From Otis tarda (taxonomy: Eukaryota > Chordata > Aves > Otidiformes > Otididae), in assembly GCA_026413225.1 (NCBI GenBank), contig CM048591.1:72194052-72258051 (forward strand): a stretch of DNA of 64,000 nt, written 5' to 3'. The notes under the pieces were generated by a model that was given only the letters and a program-made list of their open reading frames with translations, made no database searches and was not told the DNA's origin. Below are positions 21,336 to 34,464 of the stretch, piece after piece (within the stretch, counting starts at the first letter, position 1; each line of letters opens with the position of its first letter). The translations under genes were made by a program, and so were the position numbers.

Positions 21336-22114
21336 TTATCTCCTGTGGTCAGACAGACCCCAGTATCCCGCAGCCTCCTTTTCCCTTAGCTGAAAGTGAT
21401 CTCCCCTGGTTAGAGACACACGCCACACGTACTCAGTCTTGGATTTTTTGGCAAGGCACCCATAATCCTGCACCAGTTTGGCAAGCTCAGTAGCGGCGTA
21501 CAGCAAGTCCTTAGTTGCAATTTGTGGGTTGCTATCCTTGTTATTCAAATCAAAATATTCTTTTTTAAAGAAAGGTCTCACTGAGGGTGATTGCCAAAGT
21601 GATTTCTCGCTTCTTCTAGTTCCTTCTGAGAATATGTCTGGCTTATCTTTCAAATACCTCTCTCCTCAGGCTTCAGATCTGTCTCACTCCACAGTTCTGA
21701 ATTCTTTGGATATTTTTTCCTCTAGATAGATTTTAGCAAAAGATTTTGCTCCTTTTCTTCCTGCAGCTGCTTTTGGAGCGTGGATACTCTCTCGAAGAAG
21801 AACCTCCAAAAATGCTGGACCAACTCAGTAATCTGTTGCTCCTGGTCACACCGCTTAACATGGTCCCCTACTGCCGGTACCAGACTTGCACCCAGAATAA
21901 GCCAAACTATGGCTTTGCCTCTGCCAGATTTTACCCTCGCCTCCTTTGGCAAGGAAGTCACGCAATCTACTAGGCTTTGCAAATTTGCCTGATTATCTCG
22001 AGCCCAATCTCGCCCAGGGATGGACGGCCGTGCAGTATGCTGTGACAAGAGCTCCTAAAACGAGTCTTGACTTTTCACTGACAAAGGGTACTGATCATCA
22101 GCTTTTCCCGCCAT
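21336..22114 (-). pseudogene. Decayed gag-like fragment, unit 4
   Basis: Shared stops; one private missense (Glu to Lys in the last open segment, plus-strand T at about 21440). Confidence 0.5.
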
Positions 22115-22577
22115 TCTTATTGCAAAGGGACCAAACCCACTTTGGAGATGTTAAACTCAATTTCCACACACGCAGTTCCCCTGCATCGCCCTTCTCTTCC
22201 TCGAGTGATTGAAGAGACCAAAATCTACTACGCGGAGGCTCAACTTAGTTTCCACAAATGCAGTCTCTCTGCAGTCGCCCTTCACGTCCCCAAGTAGTCG
22301 GCCTCATTCATGTGAGCACAGCTCTTGCTTTTGCACTAAGAGATCTTATTATTAACTCCCGTCAGACAGAGTCCAAACCTCAGCTCGAGTTCACGTCCAT
22401 TGGGTGTGTGAGGTGTGCGGGAAATTTGGATCAGCCCCCTTGCTTTCTAGGCACCTCTCATCCAAAAGGACGTAGGGCTAGGTGCGGCTGGACCAAACCG
22501 TCCTTCCCCTGTTACAGACCACACACAGCCTGCACCTCTCTGTCTTTCAGGATGCTGTGACTACGCCAATTTAAAAA

Positions 22578-23280
22578 TGTCACGGTGCACTCGGGACTCG
22601 TGATGGCTCTTTCAGTGCCACCTCAAAGTGCAAAATTACGGCGAACACGCCAACGGGGTTAGTTTCAATCAAACAGCACAAACTTTATTATTGTGCCTGT
22701 AAAGCGGCATATGATAGGCGAAAGGGAGTGAAAAGGAAAAGTAAAGATAGGAAAAAAGTTATAAAAGCTACCACCGCGGGTCCAAGGCATCCCCATGGCC
22801 CCAGATCCAGGCAGCGTACTGCCGGTCGTCACGATCGATGTCAACGTTTATCCTTGGTGGGGAAAGCTCTCAGGGGTCTTGTTTTTCGGGGTCGACCTTT
22901 TATGCCAATTAGCAAACCTTGCTCCTCCTTTACTTCGGGGATCTCTGCCTGTTCTGGGCCCTTAGGATAGAAGTGTGTTTTTGTACATTGTAATGAGCAA
23001 AGTTCAGTTAAAGGGCACTTTCTCACCGTGGTTTTTGAGACAGCAGTTGTGATTCATCCTCCTCGATAGCAGGTGCACGGTTATCTTTGCCAGTATGGAC
23101 AACAGGGAAGAGCTGTGGCACCACTCTGGCCGCCATCTCCAGCATGTTCTACATTTTGTTGTTAGGCCAGAGTGGGCCTTGTCCACAGCAATCACATTCC
23201 GTCCCCAGAAAAACAACTGCATCTCAGCAGAGTGCTTGCAGCAGCTCACGTCAAGTTGTGAGCCTAACTTTTAGGCCACA
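22578..23280 (-). mobile_element. Endogenous retrovirus LTR, unit 5
   Basis: 703 bp, with the same ends and signals as unit 1. Confidence 0.55.
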
Positions 23281-23386
23281 CCAAATCCATCATGCAGCTG
23301 GAAGTCCTCGATGACAAGGTTGAGACAATACTGATTTTCTGATGAGCCCTACAATGCTGTGTGCCTGTGGGGGCAGATGGCCCACA

Positions 23387-23483
23387 GTGATGTCACCGTC
23401 TGGTGGAACGTGAAATCTTTCAGCGGTGGATGGTGATGTCACTGAGCGACGGAACATGACCTCACGCCCATCACTGCTTAAAT
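23387..23483 (+). promoter_or_regulatory. RING-gene promoter, unit 5
   Basis: CRE-like pair and TATA-like element match unit 1. Confidence 0.5.
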
Positions 23484-23971
23484 CCGGGCACGGGCAGAGC
23501 CTGTCCCAGTCTGGCTCAAGCCTGTACTCCTGCCGAGCGTGTCTGTGAGGTCTGGAGGGTAGAGCGAGTCTTTTCTTGGTTTTGGGTGGTACTTCAGGGG
23601 TTGTCTGTGGCAGCTCTCGGTGCCGTCCAAGAGCCATTCCCTGTGTTCTTATCCGGCCCTGCCTGGTTCAGGCAGCCGGGCACTGCGGTGCACGCTTGCA
23701 GGAGCAGAGGTGAGCTGTGCGGGGAAACATCTGCCTGGAGTGGTCTGGAATGGGTGCTGGGGCTTGGGGAGCCAGGAAAGTGTCCTTCTTGAGGGAGAGG
23801 TGCATTTTGTCCTCAGCTACCCTCCCTGGGAAATGGGATGTCACAGCGAATGACCATGGCCTCTCCCTATTTTGCAGCGTGTGAAAACCTTTGGCAGCGT
23901 CAGTGCCTGCGAGAAGGAGCAGCTCCTCCTCCTCAGCTCTCCCCAACCCACCACAGAGCACAAACACGGCC

Positions 23972-25060
23972 ATGGGGAGGGCGTGGAGCTGCCCCATCTG
24001 CCACGACGCTCGAGATGGCATTGCTGATGTGATGCCCTGTCAGCACCAGATTTGTGTGGGCTGCATCCTGTGGCGGATAAGGGGGAGCTCGGAATGCCCT
24101 ACTTGTGGAGGAGCAATAGAGACTGTCAGGTTTTCTGTGCGGGGAGAAGATGACTACCTACGGTGCGTCATCAGAAGTCGTGAAGAGTTACAAGATGCCA
24201 GGAGCCAGGCAGGATGTGCCCCCGGCAGCCTGGCCGAAAACAGCCCCCATGACCCTGCAGCACCCCCTCCTTATCCGGAGTGGATACACTCTTCGGCTGA
24301 GCAGGGGGCTGCAGGGTCAGAGGCAGTGGGTGGGCTCCAGCCCGAAGTGTGGGCAGGACTCTTCCAAAGACAACAAAGTCTTCTTGAGCCCGTGCTGGTC
24401 TGGCTGCGTGCTGTACTGAGGCTGATCTTAGGGGCTCAGTGGTGGCACGTAAACAGTATAGAGGGCCTGATCCTTCACCTCCTGTGTATCTATGGTCCGA
24501 ATGAGCAAGTCATGCTCGACATACTGCAGGACTGCCTCGGGGAATTTACAGAACCACTGGTCCGTGACCTCTTCAATGTCATTGTGGAGCGGTGCAGTGA
24601 AGAGGCTGGGAGGCTGCTTCGCTCCAACGCTGCTGGGGAAGAGGACAACAGCCCTGCAGCCAGCATCTGCTCCACTAGCGCAAACATCTCCAGCTCCAGC
24701 TCCAGCAGCTCCAGCTCCACCAGCTGCGATGGAGAGACTCCCATGTCCAGTTTCTCTTCCTGCAGCCCCGCAGTGTCCAATGTGGAGGAGGAAGATGGTC
24801 CTTCAGAGGCTGCAGTCCACGGGGGTCCTGGCTGCCCCTCACCTGCACCCATCTCTGCAGAGCAGGAGCAACGCCAGGAGGAACCAGGGGAGGCAGCAGC
24901 AGCAGGCCCCTCTGCCCAGGGCAGCGACCGGAGCACTTCCGCTCCCAGACGGGGCAGGGACAGCTCAACCATGCGGGCCCGGCGCCCCACAAAGAGGAGG
25001 GCTGCCAGCCCCCAGGACTCTCCACAGCCCCGCAAGAGGCCACCCCGGAAGCGACGCTAG
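23972..25060 (+). CDS. TOPORS-like RING protein (362 aa), unit 5, R34W/R156Q
   Basis: Intact frame; intron at 23710-23877. It combines R34W (as in unit 4) with R156Q (as in units 7-10) while keeping W144 and R359. This mixed haplotype suggests exchange between units. Confidence 0.76.
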   Translation: MGRAWSCPICHDARDGIADVMPCQHQICVGCILWRIRGSSECPTCGGAIETVRFSVRGEDDYLRCVIRSREELQDARSQAGCAPGSLAENSPHDPAAPPPYPEWIHSSAEQGAAGSEAVGGLQPEVWAGLFQRQQSLLEPVLVWLRAVLRLILGAQWWHVNSIEGLILHLLCIYGPNEQVMLDILQDCLGEFTEPLVRDLFNVIVERCSEEAGRLLRSNAAGEEDNSPAASICSTSANISSSSSSSSSSTSCDGETPMSSFSSCSPAVSNVEEEDGPSEAAVHGGPGCPSPAPISAEQEQRQEEPGEAAAAGPSAQGSDRSTSAPRRGRDSSTMRARRPTKRRAASPQDSPQPRKRPPRKRR

Positions 25061-26552
25061 CTCTGTCAACTCTCTTTCAAAAATAAAAAAAAAAAATGAA
25101 TCCCTCTTTCCTTGAAAAAGACTTTTGGGGTGCTGCTTTACCTCCTTCTCCCGGTGCCTTTGTGTGACCCCCATGCCCCACCGCTGGCCTAGGCCCCGAG
25201 ACCCCTGCTCGGAGGGGTTTGTGGACCAACGGGCCTGGGCCCCTGCTCCTGCCATCCAGTCCGGGCAGCCAACACGACTGGAAGAGCAGTGTCCCTTCTA
25301 GGGCAAGCGGGCTCCTGAGCACAGCTTCTCTGCATCCAAACACCACTTTGTAGGGATAACCACGTACTGGAATGTGAGGGAAAACACTCTTCTGCACTGG
25401 AGTAGTTGCCCCTTCCCAGCAGACACATCCCAGTTCCTGGAGACAGAAAGTCTTTCCCTGACGGCCCTTGTGGGCTGGGAGGCAGCTCCAGTGCCTGGCC
25501 TGGACGCAGGCGCCCCGTCCCATGCACGTGGGTGGGTACCTCCACACTGGCTGTTGGAGTACAGGGTCCCTCTCCACTGGGAAGCCGAGGAAACCTGCCT
25601 GCTTTGCCAAAACGTGCTGCTCAAACAGCACCGCTGCTCTGAGACAGCCCTCCATCACCCAGAGACCACACGGAAAACATCCGCACGAAGGGCAAAGTTC
25701 AGGTGTTCAGGTACCAGTGTTTCAGTTCTCCAGTCTCCAGGATGCTCTAATACTAGAGTGTTGGCCTAGAATACTAGAAGTAGTATAGAGAGGTGCTGTT
25801 GAGGAGTGACAGATGGACTCCATTGTGCTGTTCTAACAGTATCTCACGGCTGGACAGAGTTCACGGCAAGGCTTTCAGTGAAAACATTCTTGTGTAGGAC
25901 TGACCCACTCTGGGGCACATGCATGAGAGACACCCCTATTTGCAGCTCATGACTGAGCAAAAAAGAGTGCAAACTTAAAGCAGTTAGGTACTGATCATGT
26001 CAGTGAAATGCAAGGGAGTGAGAAGCAAATGTCCTCTGCAAATAATGGGCTGGGTGTAAAAAGGCCTTGCGAAGGCCAGGTCCTCCGTGAGCAGTTGTGG
26101 TAGTCACAGCCAGTGACCTTGATTCACCCTGTGGGACAGAAAATGTGTCTGTATGTTCTCCGAGGAGTTAGAAATGTTACAGAGAAGCTGCAACACAAGA
26201 AGATTTTGAGGAGTGGCTCTGCTGTGGCCACATCCAGAAAGGGGCAGAACAGGTGGCTTCCCAGCTCTAGAGAGGGATTCTGTTCTGACGAGAACAACAT
26301 CCCTCCATGTAGAATGAAGTGTTAGGGAAGGAAGGTGTGAGGCTTTTGTGAGGCTTGGGAAAAAGAAAAAAACCACCAAAAGGCAGAAGATGTGAAGAAG
26401 CAGAAGCGGGAGGTAGAGAGGGGTAGGCAAGAGCCTTTTTGGCCTTGCGGCCCTCAGCCTCTGGCCTCCCGCTGGGCCCGACTGGGCCCGGCTGAGACAA
26501 GGGAGGAGAGGAGCTGTGAAGGGAACCGGAGAGGCGTCTGCCTGAGCCCGTT

Positions 26553-26925
26553 GTGAAGGATTTCTTGTGAGAGGAGCGGCTGCAGGCGCCGAGGTGAGTG
26601 AAGCAGGAGGGGGAGCAGCAATGGTGCTGCGGGCAGAGATTCCCCTGCAGCCCGTGGTGCAGCCCCTGGTGAGGCCGGCTGTGCCCCTGCAGCCCATGGA
26701 GGCCCCCACAGGAGCAGAGGGCCCGCGCTGGGGCAGCCTGTTCCGGAGGGACTGCATCCTGTGGAAAAAGGGTCCACGCTGGGGCAGCTGGTGAAGGACT
26801 GTACCCGTGGGAGGGACCCCAGGCTGGAGCAGAGGAGGAATGTGAGGAGTTCTTCCCCTGAGGAGGAAGGAGCAGTGGAATGGGACATGTGATGAACTGC
26901 CCATAACCCCCATTCCCTATTCCCC
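26553..26925 (+). mobile_element. Avian LTR-like fragment, unit 5
   Basis: Carries the T at 26757 shared only with unit 8. Confidence 0.35.
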
Positions 26926-26929
26926 CCGA

Positions 26930-27707
26930 TTATCTCCTGTGGTCAGACAGACCCCAGTATCCCGCAGCCTCCTTTTCCCTTAGCTGAAAGTGATCTCCCC
27001 TGGTTAGAGACACACGCCACACGTACTCAGTCTCGGATTTTTTGGCAAGGCACCCATAATCCTGCACCAGTTTGGCAAGCTCAGTAGCGGCGTACAGCAA
27101 GTCCTTAGTTGCAATTTGTGGGTTGCTATCCTTGTTATTCAAATCAAAATATTCTTTTTTAAAGAAAGGTCTCACTGAGGGTGATTGCCAAAGTGATTTC
27201 TCGCTTCTTCTAGTTCCTTCTGAGAATATGTCTGGCTTATCTTTCAAATACCTCTCTCCTCAGGCTTCAGATCTGTCTCACTCCACAGTTCTGAATTCTT
27301 TGGATATTTTTCCTCTAGATAGATTTTAGCAAAAGATTTTGCTCCTTTTCTTCCTGCAGCTGCTTTTGGAGCGTGGATACTCTCTCGAAGAAGAACCTCC
27401 AAAAATGCTGGACCAACTCAGTAATCTGTTGCTCCTGGTCACACCGCTTAACATGGTCCCCTACTGCCGGTACCAGACTTGCACCCAGAATAAGCCAAAC
27501 TATGGCTTTGCCTCTGCCAGATTTTACCCTCGCCTCCTTTGGCAAGGAAGTCACGCAATCTACTAGGCTTTGCAAATTTGCCTGATTATCTCGAGCCCAA
27601 TCTCGCCCAGGGATGGACGGCCGTGCAGTATGCTGTGACAAGAGCTCCTAAAACGAGTCTTGACTTTTCACTGACAAAGGGTACTGATCATCAGCTTTTC
27701 CCGCCAT
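26930..27707 (-). pseudogene. Decayed gag-like fragment, unit 5
   Basis: Shared stops; one base shorter in the T-run at 27307-27311, between the two open segments. Confidence 0.5.
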
Positions 27708-28170
27708 TCTTATTGCAAAGGGACCAAACCCACTTTGGAGATGTTAAACTCAATTTCCACACACGCAGTTCCCCTGCATCGCCCTTCTCTTCCTCGAGTG
27801 ATTGAAGAGACCAAAATCTACTACGCGGAGGCTCAACTTAGTTTCCACAAATGCAGTCTCTCTGCAGTCGCCCTTCACGTCCCCAAGTAGTCGGCCTCAT
27901 TCATGTGAGCACAGCTCTTGCTTTTGCACTAAGAGATCTTATTATTAACTCCCGTCAGACAGAGTCCAAACCTCAGCTCGAGTTCACGTCCATTGGGTGT
28001 GTGAGGTGTGCGGGAAATTTGGATCAGCCCCCTTGCTTTCTAGGCACCTCTCATCCAAAAGGACGTAGGGCTAGGTGCGGCTGGACCAAACCGTCCTTCC
28101 CCTGTTACAGACCACACACAGCCTGCACCTCTCTGTCTTTCAGGATGCTGTGACTACGCCAATTTAAAAA

Positions 28171-28873
28171 TGTCACGGTGCACTCGGGACTCGTGATGGC
28201 TCTTTCAGTGCCACCTCAAAGTGCAAAATTACGGCGAACACGCCAACGGGGTTAGTTTCAATCAAACAGCACAAACTTTATTATTGTGCCTGTAAAGCGG
28301 CATATGATAGGCGAAAGGGAGTGAAAAGGAAAAGTAAAGATAGGAAAAAAGTTATAAAAGCTACCACCGCGGGTCCAAGGCATCCCCATGGCCCCAGATC
28401 CAGGCAGCGTACTGCCGGTCGTCACGATCGATGTCAACGTTTATCCTTGGTGGGGAAAGCTCTCAGGGGTCTTGTTTTTCGGGGTCGACCTTTTATGCCA
28501 ATTAGCAAACCTTGCTCCTCCTTTACTTCGGGGATCTCTGCCTGTTCTGGGCCCTTAGGATAGAAGTGTGTTTTTGTACATTGTAATGAGCAAAGTTCAG
28601 TTAAAGGGCACTTTCTCACCGTGGTTTTTGAGACAGCAGTTGTGATTCATCCTCCTCGATAGCAGGTGCACGGTTATCTTTGCCAGTATGGACAACAGGG
28701 AAGAGCTGTGGCACCACTCTGGCCGCCATCTCCAGCATGTTCTACATTTTGTTGTTAGGCCAGAGTGGGCCTTGTCCACAGCAATCACATTCCGTCCCCA
28801 GAAAAACAACTGCATCTCAGCAGAGTGCTTGCAGCAGCTCACGTCAAGTTGTGAGCCTAACTTTTAGGCCACA
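28171..28873 (-). mobile_element. Endogenous retrovirus LTR, unit 6
   Basis: 703 bp, with the same ends and signals as unit 1. Confidence 0.55.
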
Positions 28874-28979
28874 CCAAATCCATCATGCAGCTGGAAGTCC
28901 TCGATGACAAGGTTGAGACAATACTGATTTTCTGATGAGCCCTACAATGCTGTGTGCCTGTGGGGGCAGATGGCCCACA

Positions 28980-29076
28980 GTGATGTCACCGTCTGGTGGA
29001 ACGTGAAATCTTTCAGCGGTGGATGGTGATGTCACTGAGCGACGGAACATGACCTCACGCCCATCACTGCTTAAAT
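28980..29076 (+). promoter_or_regulatory. RING-gene promoter, unit 6
   Basis: CRE-like pair and TATA-like element match unit 1. Confidence 0.5.
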
Positions 29077-29564
29077 CCGGGCACGGGCAGAGCCTGTCCC
29101 AGTCTGGCTCAAGCCTGTACTCCTGCCGAGCGTGTCTGTGAGGTCTGGAGGGTAGAGCGAGTCTTTTCTTGGTTTTGGGTGGTACTTCAGGGGTTGTCTG
29201 TGGCAGCTCTCGGTGCCTTCCAAGAGCCATTCCCTGTGTTCTTATCCGGCCCTGCCTGGTTCAGGCAGCCGGGCACTGCGGTGCACGCTTGCAGGAGCAG
29301 AGGTGAGCTGTGCGGGGAAACATCTGCCTGGGGTGGTCTGGAATGGGTGCTGGGGCTTGGGGAGCCAGGAAAGTGTCCTTCTTGAGGGAGAGGTGCATTT
29401 TGTCCTCAGCTACCCTCCCTGGGAAATGGGATGTCACAGCGAATGACCATGGCCTCTCCCTATTTTGCAGCGTGTGAAAACCTTTGGCAGCGTCAGTGCC
29501 TGCGAGAAGGAGCAGCTCCTCCTCCTCAGCTCTCCCCAACCCACCACAGAGCACAAACACGGCC

Positions 29565-30653
29565 ATGGGGAGGGCGTGGAGCTGCCCCATCTGCCACGAC
29601 GCTCGAGATGGCATTGCTGATGTGATGCCCTGTCAGCACCAGATTTGTGTGGGCTGCATCCTGCGGCGGATAAGGGGGAGCTCGGAATGCCCTACTTGTG
29701 GAGGAGCAATAGAGACTGTCAGGTTTTCTGTGCGGGGAGAAGATGACTACCTACGGTGCGTCATCAGAAGTCGTGAAGAGTTACAAGATGCCAGGAGCCA
29801 GGCAGGATGTGCCCCCGGCAGCCTGGCCGAAAACAGCCCCCATGACCCTGCAGCACCCCCTCCTTATCCGGAGTGGATACACTCTTCGGCTGAGCAGGGG
29901 GCTGCAGGGTCAGAGGCAGTGGGTGGGCTCCAGCCCGAAGTGTGGGCAGGACTCTTCCAAAGACAACAAAGTCTTCTTGAGCCCGTGCTGGTCTGGCTGC
30001 GTGCTGTACTGAGGCTGATCTTAGGGGCTCGGTGGTGGCACGTAAACAGTATAGAGGGCCTGATCCTTCACCTCCTGTGCATCTATGGTCCGAATGAGCA
30101 AGTCATGCTCGACATACTGCAGGACTGCCTCGGGGAATTTACAGAACCACTGGTCCGTGACCTCTTCAATGTCATTGTGGAGCGGTGCAGTGAAGAGGCT
30201 GGGAGGCTGCTTCGCTCCAACGCTGCTGGGGAAGAGGACAACAGCCCTGCAGCCAGCATCTGCTCCACTAGCGCAAACATCTCCAGCTCCAGCTCCAGCA
30301 GCTCCAGCTCCACCAGCTGCGATGGAGAGACTCCCATGTCCAGTTTCTCTTCCTGCAGCCCCGCAGTGTCCAATGTGGAGGAGGAAGATGGTCCTTCAGA
30401 GGCTGCAGTCCACGGGGGTCCTGGCTGCCCCTCACCTGCACCCATCTCTGCAGAGCAGGAGCAACGCCAGGAGGAACCAGGGGAGGCAGCAGCAGCAGGC
30501 CCCTCTGCCCAGGGCAGCGACCGGAGCACTTCCGCTCCCAGACGGGGCAGGGACAGCTCAACCATGCGGGCCCGGCGCCCCACAAAGAGGAGGGCTGCCA
30601 GCCCCCAGGACTCTCCACAGCCCCGCAAGAGGCCACCCCGGAAGCGACGCTAG
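29565..30653 (+). CDS. TOPORS-like RING protein (362 aa), unit 6
   Basis: Intact frame; intron at 29303-29470. The protein is identical to unit 2, although silent and flanking bases differ (for example the Cys172 codon is TGC here and TGT in unit 2). Confidence 0.78.
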   Translation: MGRAWSCPICHDARDGIADVMPCQHQICVGCILRRIRGSSECPTCGGAIETVRFSVRGEDDYLRCVIRSREELQDARSQAGCAPGSLAENSPHDPAAPPPYPEWIHSSAEQGAAGSEAVGGLQPEVWAGLFQRQQSLLEPVLVWLRAVLRLILGARWWHVNSIEGLILHLLCIYGPNEQVMLDILQDCLGEFTEPLVRDLFNVIVERCSEEAGRLLRSNAAGEEDNSPAASICSTSANISSSSSSSSSSTSCDGETPMSSFSSCSPAVSNVEEEDGPSEAAVHGGPGCPSPAPISAEQEQRQEEPGEAAAAGPSAQGSDRSTSAPRRGRDSSTMRARRPTKRRAASPQDSPQPRKRPPRKRR

Positions 30654-32143
30654 CTCTGTCTACTCTCTTTCAAAAATAAAAAAAAAAATGAATCCCTCTT
30701 TCCTTGAAAAAGACTTTTGGGGTGCTGCTTTACCTCCTTCTCCCGGTGCCTTTGTGTGACCCCCATGCCCCACCGCTGGCCTAGGCCCCGAGACCCCTGC
30801 TCGGAGGGGTTTGTGGACCAACGGGCCTGGGCCCCTGCTCCTGCCATCCAGTCCGGGCAGCCAACACGACTGGAAGAGCAGTGTCCCTTCTAGGGCAAGC
30901 GGGCTCCTGAGCACAGCTTCTCTGCATCCAAACACCACTTTGTAGGGATAACCACGTACTGGAATGTGAGGGAAAACACTCTTCTGCACTGGAGTAGTTG
31001 CCCCTTCCCAGCAGACACATCCCAGTTCCTGGAGACAGAAAGTCTTTCCCTGACGGCCCTTGTGGGCTGGGAGGCAGCTCCAGTGCCTGGCCTGGACGCA
31101 GGCGCCCCGTCCCATGCACGTGGGTGGGTACCTCCACACTGGCTGTTGGAGTACAGGGTCCCTCTCCACTGGGAAGCCGAGGAAACCTGCCTGCTTTGCC
31201 AAAACGTGCTGCTCAAACAGCACCGCTGCTCTGAGACAGCCCTCCATCACCCAGAGACCACACGGAAAACATCCGCACGAAGGGCAAAGTTCAGGTGTTC
31301 GGGTACCAGTGTTTCAGTTCTCCAGTCTCCAGGATGCTCTAATACTAGAGTGTTGGCCTAGAATACTAGAAGTAGTATAGAGAGGTGCTGTTGAGGAGTG
31401 ACAGATGGACTCCATTGTGCTGTTCTAACAGTATCTCACGGCTGGACAGAGTTCACGGCAAGGCTTTCAGTGAAAACATTCTTGTGTAGGACTGACCCAC
31501 TCTGGGGCACATGCATGAGAGACACCCCTATTTGCAGCTCATGACTGAGCAAAAAGAGTGCAAACTTAAAGCAGTTAGGTACTGATCATGTCAGTGAAAT
31601 GCAAGGGAGTGAGAAGCAAATGTCCTCTGCAAATAATGGGCTGGGTGTAAAAAGGCCTTGCGAAGGCCAGGTCCTCCGTGAGCAGTTGTGGTAGTCACAG
31701 CCAGTGACCTTGATTCACCCTGTGGGACAGAAAATGTGTCTGTATGTTCTCCGAGGAGTTAGAAATGTTACAGAGAAGCTGCAACACAAGAAGATTTTGA
31801 GGAGTGGCTCTGCTGTGGCCACATCCAGAAAGGGGCAGAACAGGTGGCTTCCCAGCTCTAGAGAGGGATTCTGTTCTGACGAGAACAACATCCCTCCATG
31901 TAGAATGAAGTGTTAGGGAAGGAAGGTGTGAGGCTTTTGTGAGGCTTGGGAAAAAGAAAAAAACCACCAAAAGGCAGAAGATGTGAAGAAGCAGAAGCGG
32001 GAGGTAGAGAGGGGTAGGCAAGAGCCTTTTTGGCCTTGCGGCCCTCAGCCTCTGGCCTCCCGCTGGGCCCGACTGGGCCCGGCTGAGACAAGGGAGGAGA
32101 GGAGCTGTGAAGGGAACCGGAGAGGCGTCTGCCTGAGCCCGTT

Positions 32144-32516
32144 GTGAAGGATTTCTTGTGAGAGGAGCGGCTGCAGGCGCCGAGGTGAGTGAAGCAGGAG
32201 GGGGAGCAGCAATGGTGCTGCGGGCAGAGATTCCCCTGCAGCCCGTGGTGCAGCCCCTGGTGAGGCCGGCTGTGCCCCTGCAGCCCATGGAGGCCCCCAC
32301 AGGAGCAGAGGGCCCGCGCTGGGGCAGCCTGTTCCGGAGGGACTGCACCCTGTGGAAAAAGGGTCCACGCTGGGGCAGCTGGTGAAGGACTGTACCCGTG
32401 GGAGGGACCCCAGGCTGGAGCAGAGGAGGAATGTGAGGAGTTCTTCCCCTGAGGAGGAAGGAGCAGTGGAATGGGACATGTGATGAACTGCCCATAACCC
32501 CCATTCCCTATTCCCC
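32144..32516 (+). mobile_element. Avian LTR-like fragment, unit 6
   Basis: Same fragment as at 4181-4553. Confidence 0.35.
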
Positions 32517-32520
32517 CCGA

Positions 32521-33299
32521 TTATCTCCTGTGGTCAGACAGACCCCAGTATCCCGCAGCCTCCTTTTCCCTTAGCTGAAAGTGATCTCCCCTGGTTAGAG
32601 ACACACGCCACACGTACTCAGTCTCGGATTTTTTGGCAAGGCACCCATAATCCTGCACCAGTTTGGCAAGCTCAGTAGCGGCGTACAGCAAGTCCTTAGT
32701 TGCAATTTGTGGGTTGCTATCCTTGTTATTCAAATCAAAATATTCTTTTTTAAAGAAAGGTCTCACTGAGGGTGATTGCCAAAGTGATTTCTCGCTTCTT
32801 CTAGTTCCTTCTGAGAATATGTCTGGCTTATCTTTCAAATACCTCTCTCCTCAGGCTTCAGATCTGTCTCACTCCACAGTTCTGAATTCTTTGGATATTT
32901 TTTCCTCTAGATAGATTTTAGCAAAAGATTTTGCTCCTTTTCTTCCTGCAGCTGCTTTTGGAGCGTGGATACTCTCTCGAAGAAGAACCTCCAAAAATGC
33001 TGGACCAACTCAGTAATCTGTTGCTCCTGGTCACACCGCTTAACATGGTCCCCTACTGCCGGTACCAGACTTGCACCCAGAATAAGCCAAACTATGGCTT
33101 TGCCTCTGCCAGATTTTACCCTCGCCTCCTTTGGCAAGGAAGTCACGCAATCTACTAGGCTTTGCAAATTTGCCTGATTATCTCGAGCCCAATCTCGCCC
33201 AGGGATGGACGGCCGTGCAGTATGCTGTGACAAGAGCTCCTAAAACGAGTCTTGACTTTTCACTGACAAAGGGTACTGATCATCAGCTTTTCCCGCCAT
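32521..33299 (-). pseudogene. Decayed gag-like fragment, unit 6
   Basis: Shared early TAG, second stop and frame change; no private break seen. Confidence 0.5.
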
Positions 33300-33762
33300 T
33301 CTTATTGCAAAGGGACCAAACCCACTTTGGAGATGTTAAACTCAATTTCCACACACGCAGTTCCCCTGCATCGCCCTTCTCTTCCTCGAGTGATTGAAGA
33401 GACCAAAATCTACTACGCGGAGGCTCAACTTAGTTTCCACAAATGCAGTCTCTCTGCAGTCGCCCTTCACGTCCCCAAGTAGTCGGCCTCATTCATGTGA
33501 GCACAGCTCTTGCTTTTGCACTAAGAGATCTTATTATTAACTCCCGTCAGACAGAGTCCAAACCTCAGCTCGAGTTCACGTCCATTGGGTGTGTGAGGTG
33601 TGCGGGAAATTTGGATCAGCCCCCTTGCTTTCTAGGCACCTCTCATCCAAAAGGACGTAGGGCTAGGTGCGGCTGGACCAAACCGTCCTTCCCCTGTTAC
33701 AGACCACACACAGCCTGCACCTCTCTGTCTTTCAGGATGCTGTGACTACGCCAATTTAAAAA

Positions 33763-34464
33763 TGTCACGGTGCACTCGGGACTCGTGATGGCTCTTTCAG
33801 TGCCACCTCAAAGTGCAAAATTACGGCGAACACGCCAACGGGGTTAGTTTCAATCAAACAGCACAAACTTTATTATTGTGCCTGTAAAGCGGCATATGAT
33901 AGGCGAAAGGGAGTGAAAAGGAAAAGTAAAGATAGGAAAAAGTTATAAAAGCTACCACCGCGGGTCCAAGGCATCCCCATGGCCCCAGATCCAGGCAGCG
34001 TACTGCCGGTCGTCACGATCGATGTCAACGTTTATCCTTGGTGGGGAAAGCTCTCAGGGGTCTTGTTTTTCGGGGTCGACCTTTTATGCCAATTAGCAAA
34101 CCTTGCTCCTCCTTTACTTCGGGGATCTCTGCCTGTTCTGGGCCCTTAGGATAGAAGTGTGTTTTTGTACATTGTAATGAGCAAAGTTCAGTTAAAGGGC
34201 ACTTTCTCACCGTGGTTTTTGAGACAGCAGTTGTGATTCATCCTCCTCGATAGCAGGTGCACGGTTATCTTTGCCAGTATGGACAACAGGGAAGAGCTGT
34301 GGCACCACTCTGGCCGCCATCTCCAGCATGTTCTACATTTTGTTGTTAGGCCAGAGTGGGCCTTGTCCACAGCAATCACATTCCGTCCCCAGAAAAACAA
34401 CTGCATCTCAGCAGAGTGCTTGCAGCAGCTCACGTCAAGTTGTGAGCCTAACTTTTAGGCCACA
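33763..34464 (-). mobile_element. Endogenous retrovirus LTR, unit 7
   Basis: 702 bp; one A lost in the A-run beside the TATA-like site. Confidence 0.55.

Larger units (their letters stand above)
16779..22369. repeat. Macrosatellite unit 4 (5591 bp)
   Basis: It shares the R34W codon change (T at 18480) and a G-to-A change in the intron with unit 5, and a T at 20636 with unit 7. The A-run before the 3' hairpin is shortened to three. The unassigned block lies at 19520-20958. Confidence 0.97.
22370..27962. repeat. Macrosatellite unit 5 (5593 bp)
   Basis: It shares R34W with unit 4, a T at 26757 with unit 8, and a five-T run (27307-27311; six in most units) with unit 7. The unassigned block lies at 25111-26552. 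Confidence 0.97.
27963..33554. repeat. Macrosatellite unit 6 (5592 bp)
   Basis: It shares T at 29218 with unit 1 and T at 30661 (just after the stop) with unit 11, and has a private G at 31301. The unassigned block lies at 30704-32143. Confidence 0.97.

Noticed and set aside
26104..26913. 269-aa minus-strand open frame across the LTR-like fragment (also 215-aa and 261-aa versions)
   Set aside because: It is biased in composition (Pro/Leu/Ser), and its reading frame depends on the length of an A-run, so it is not a stable gene.
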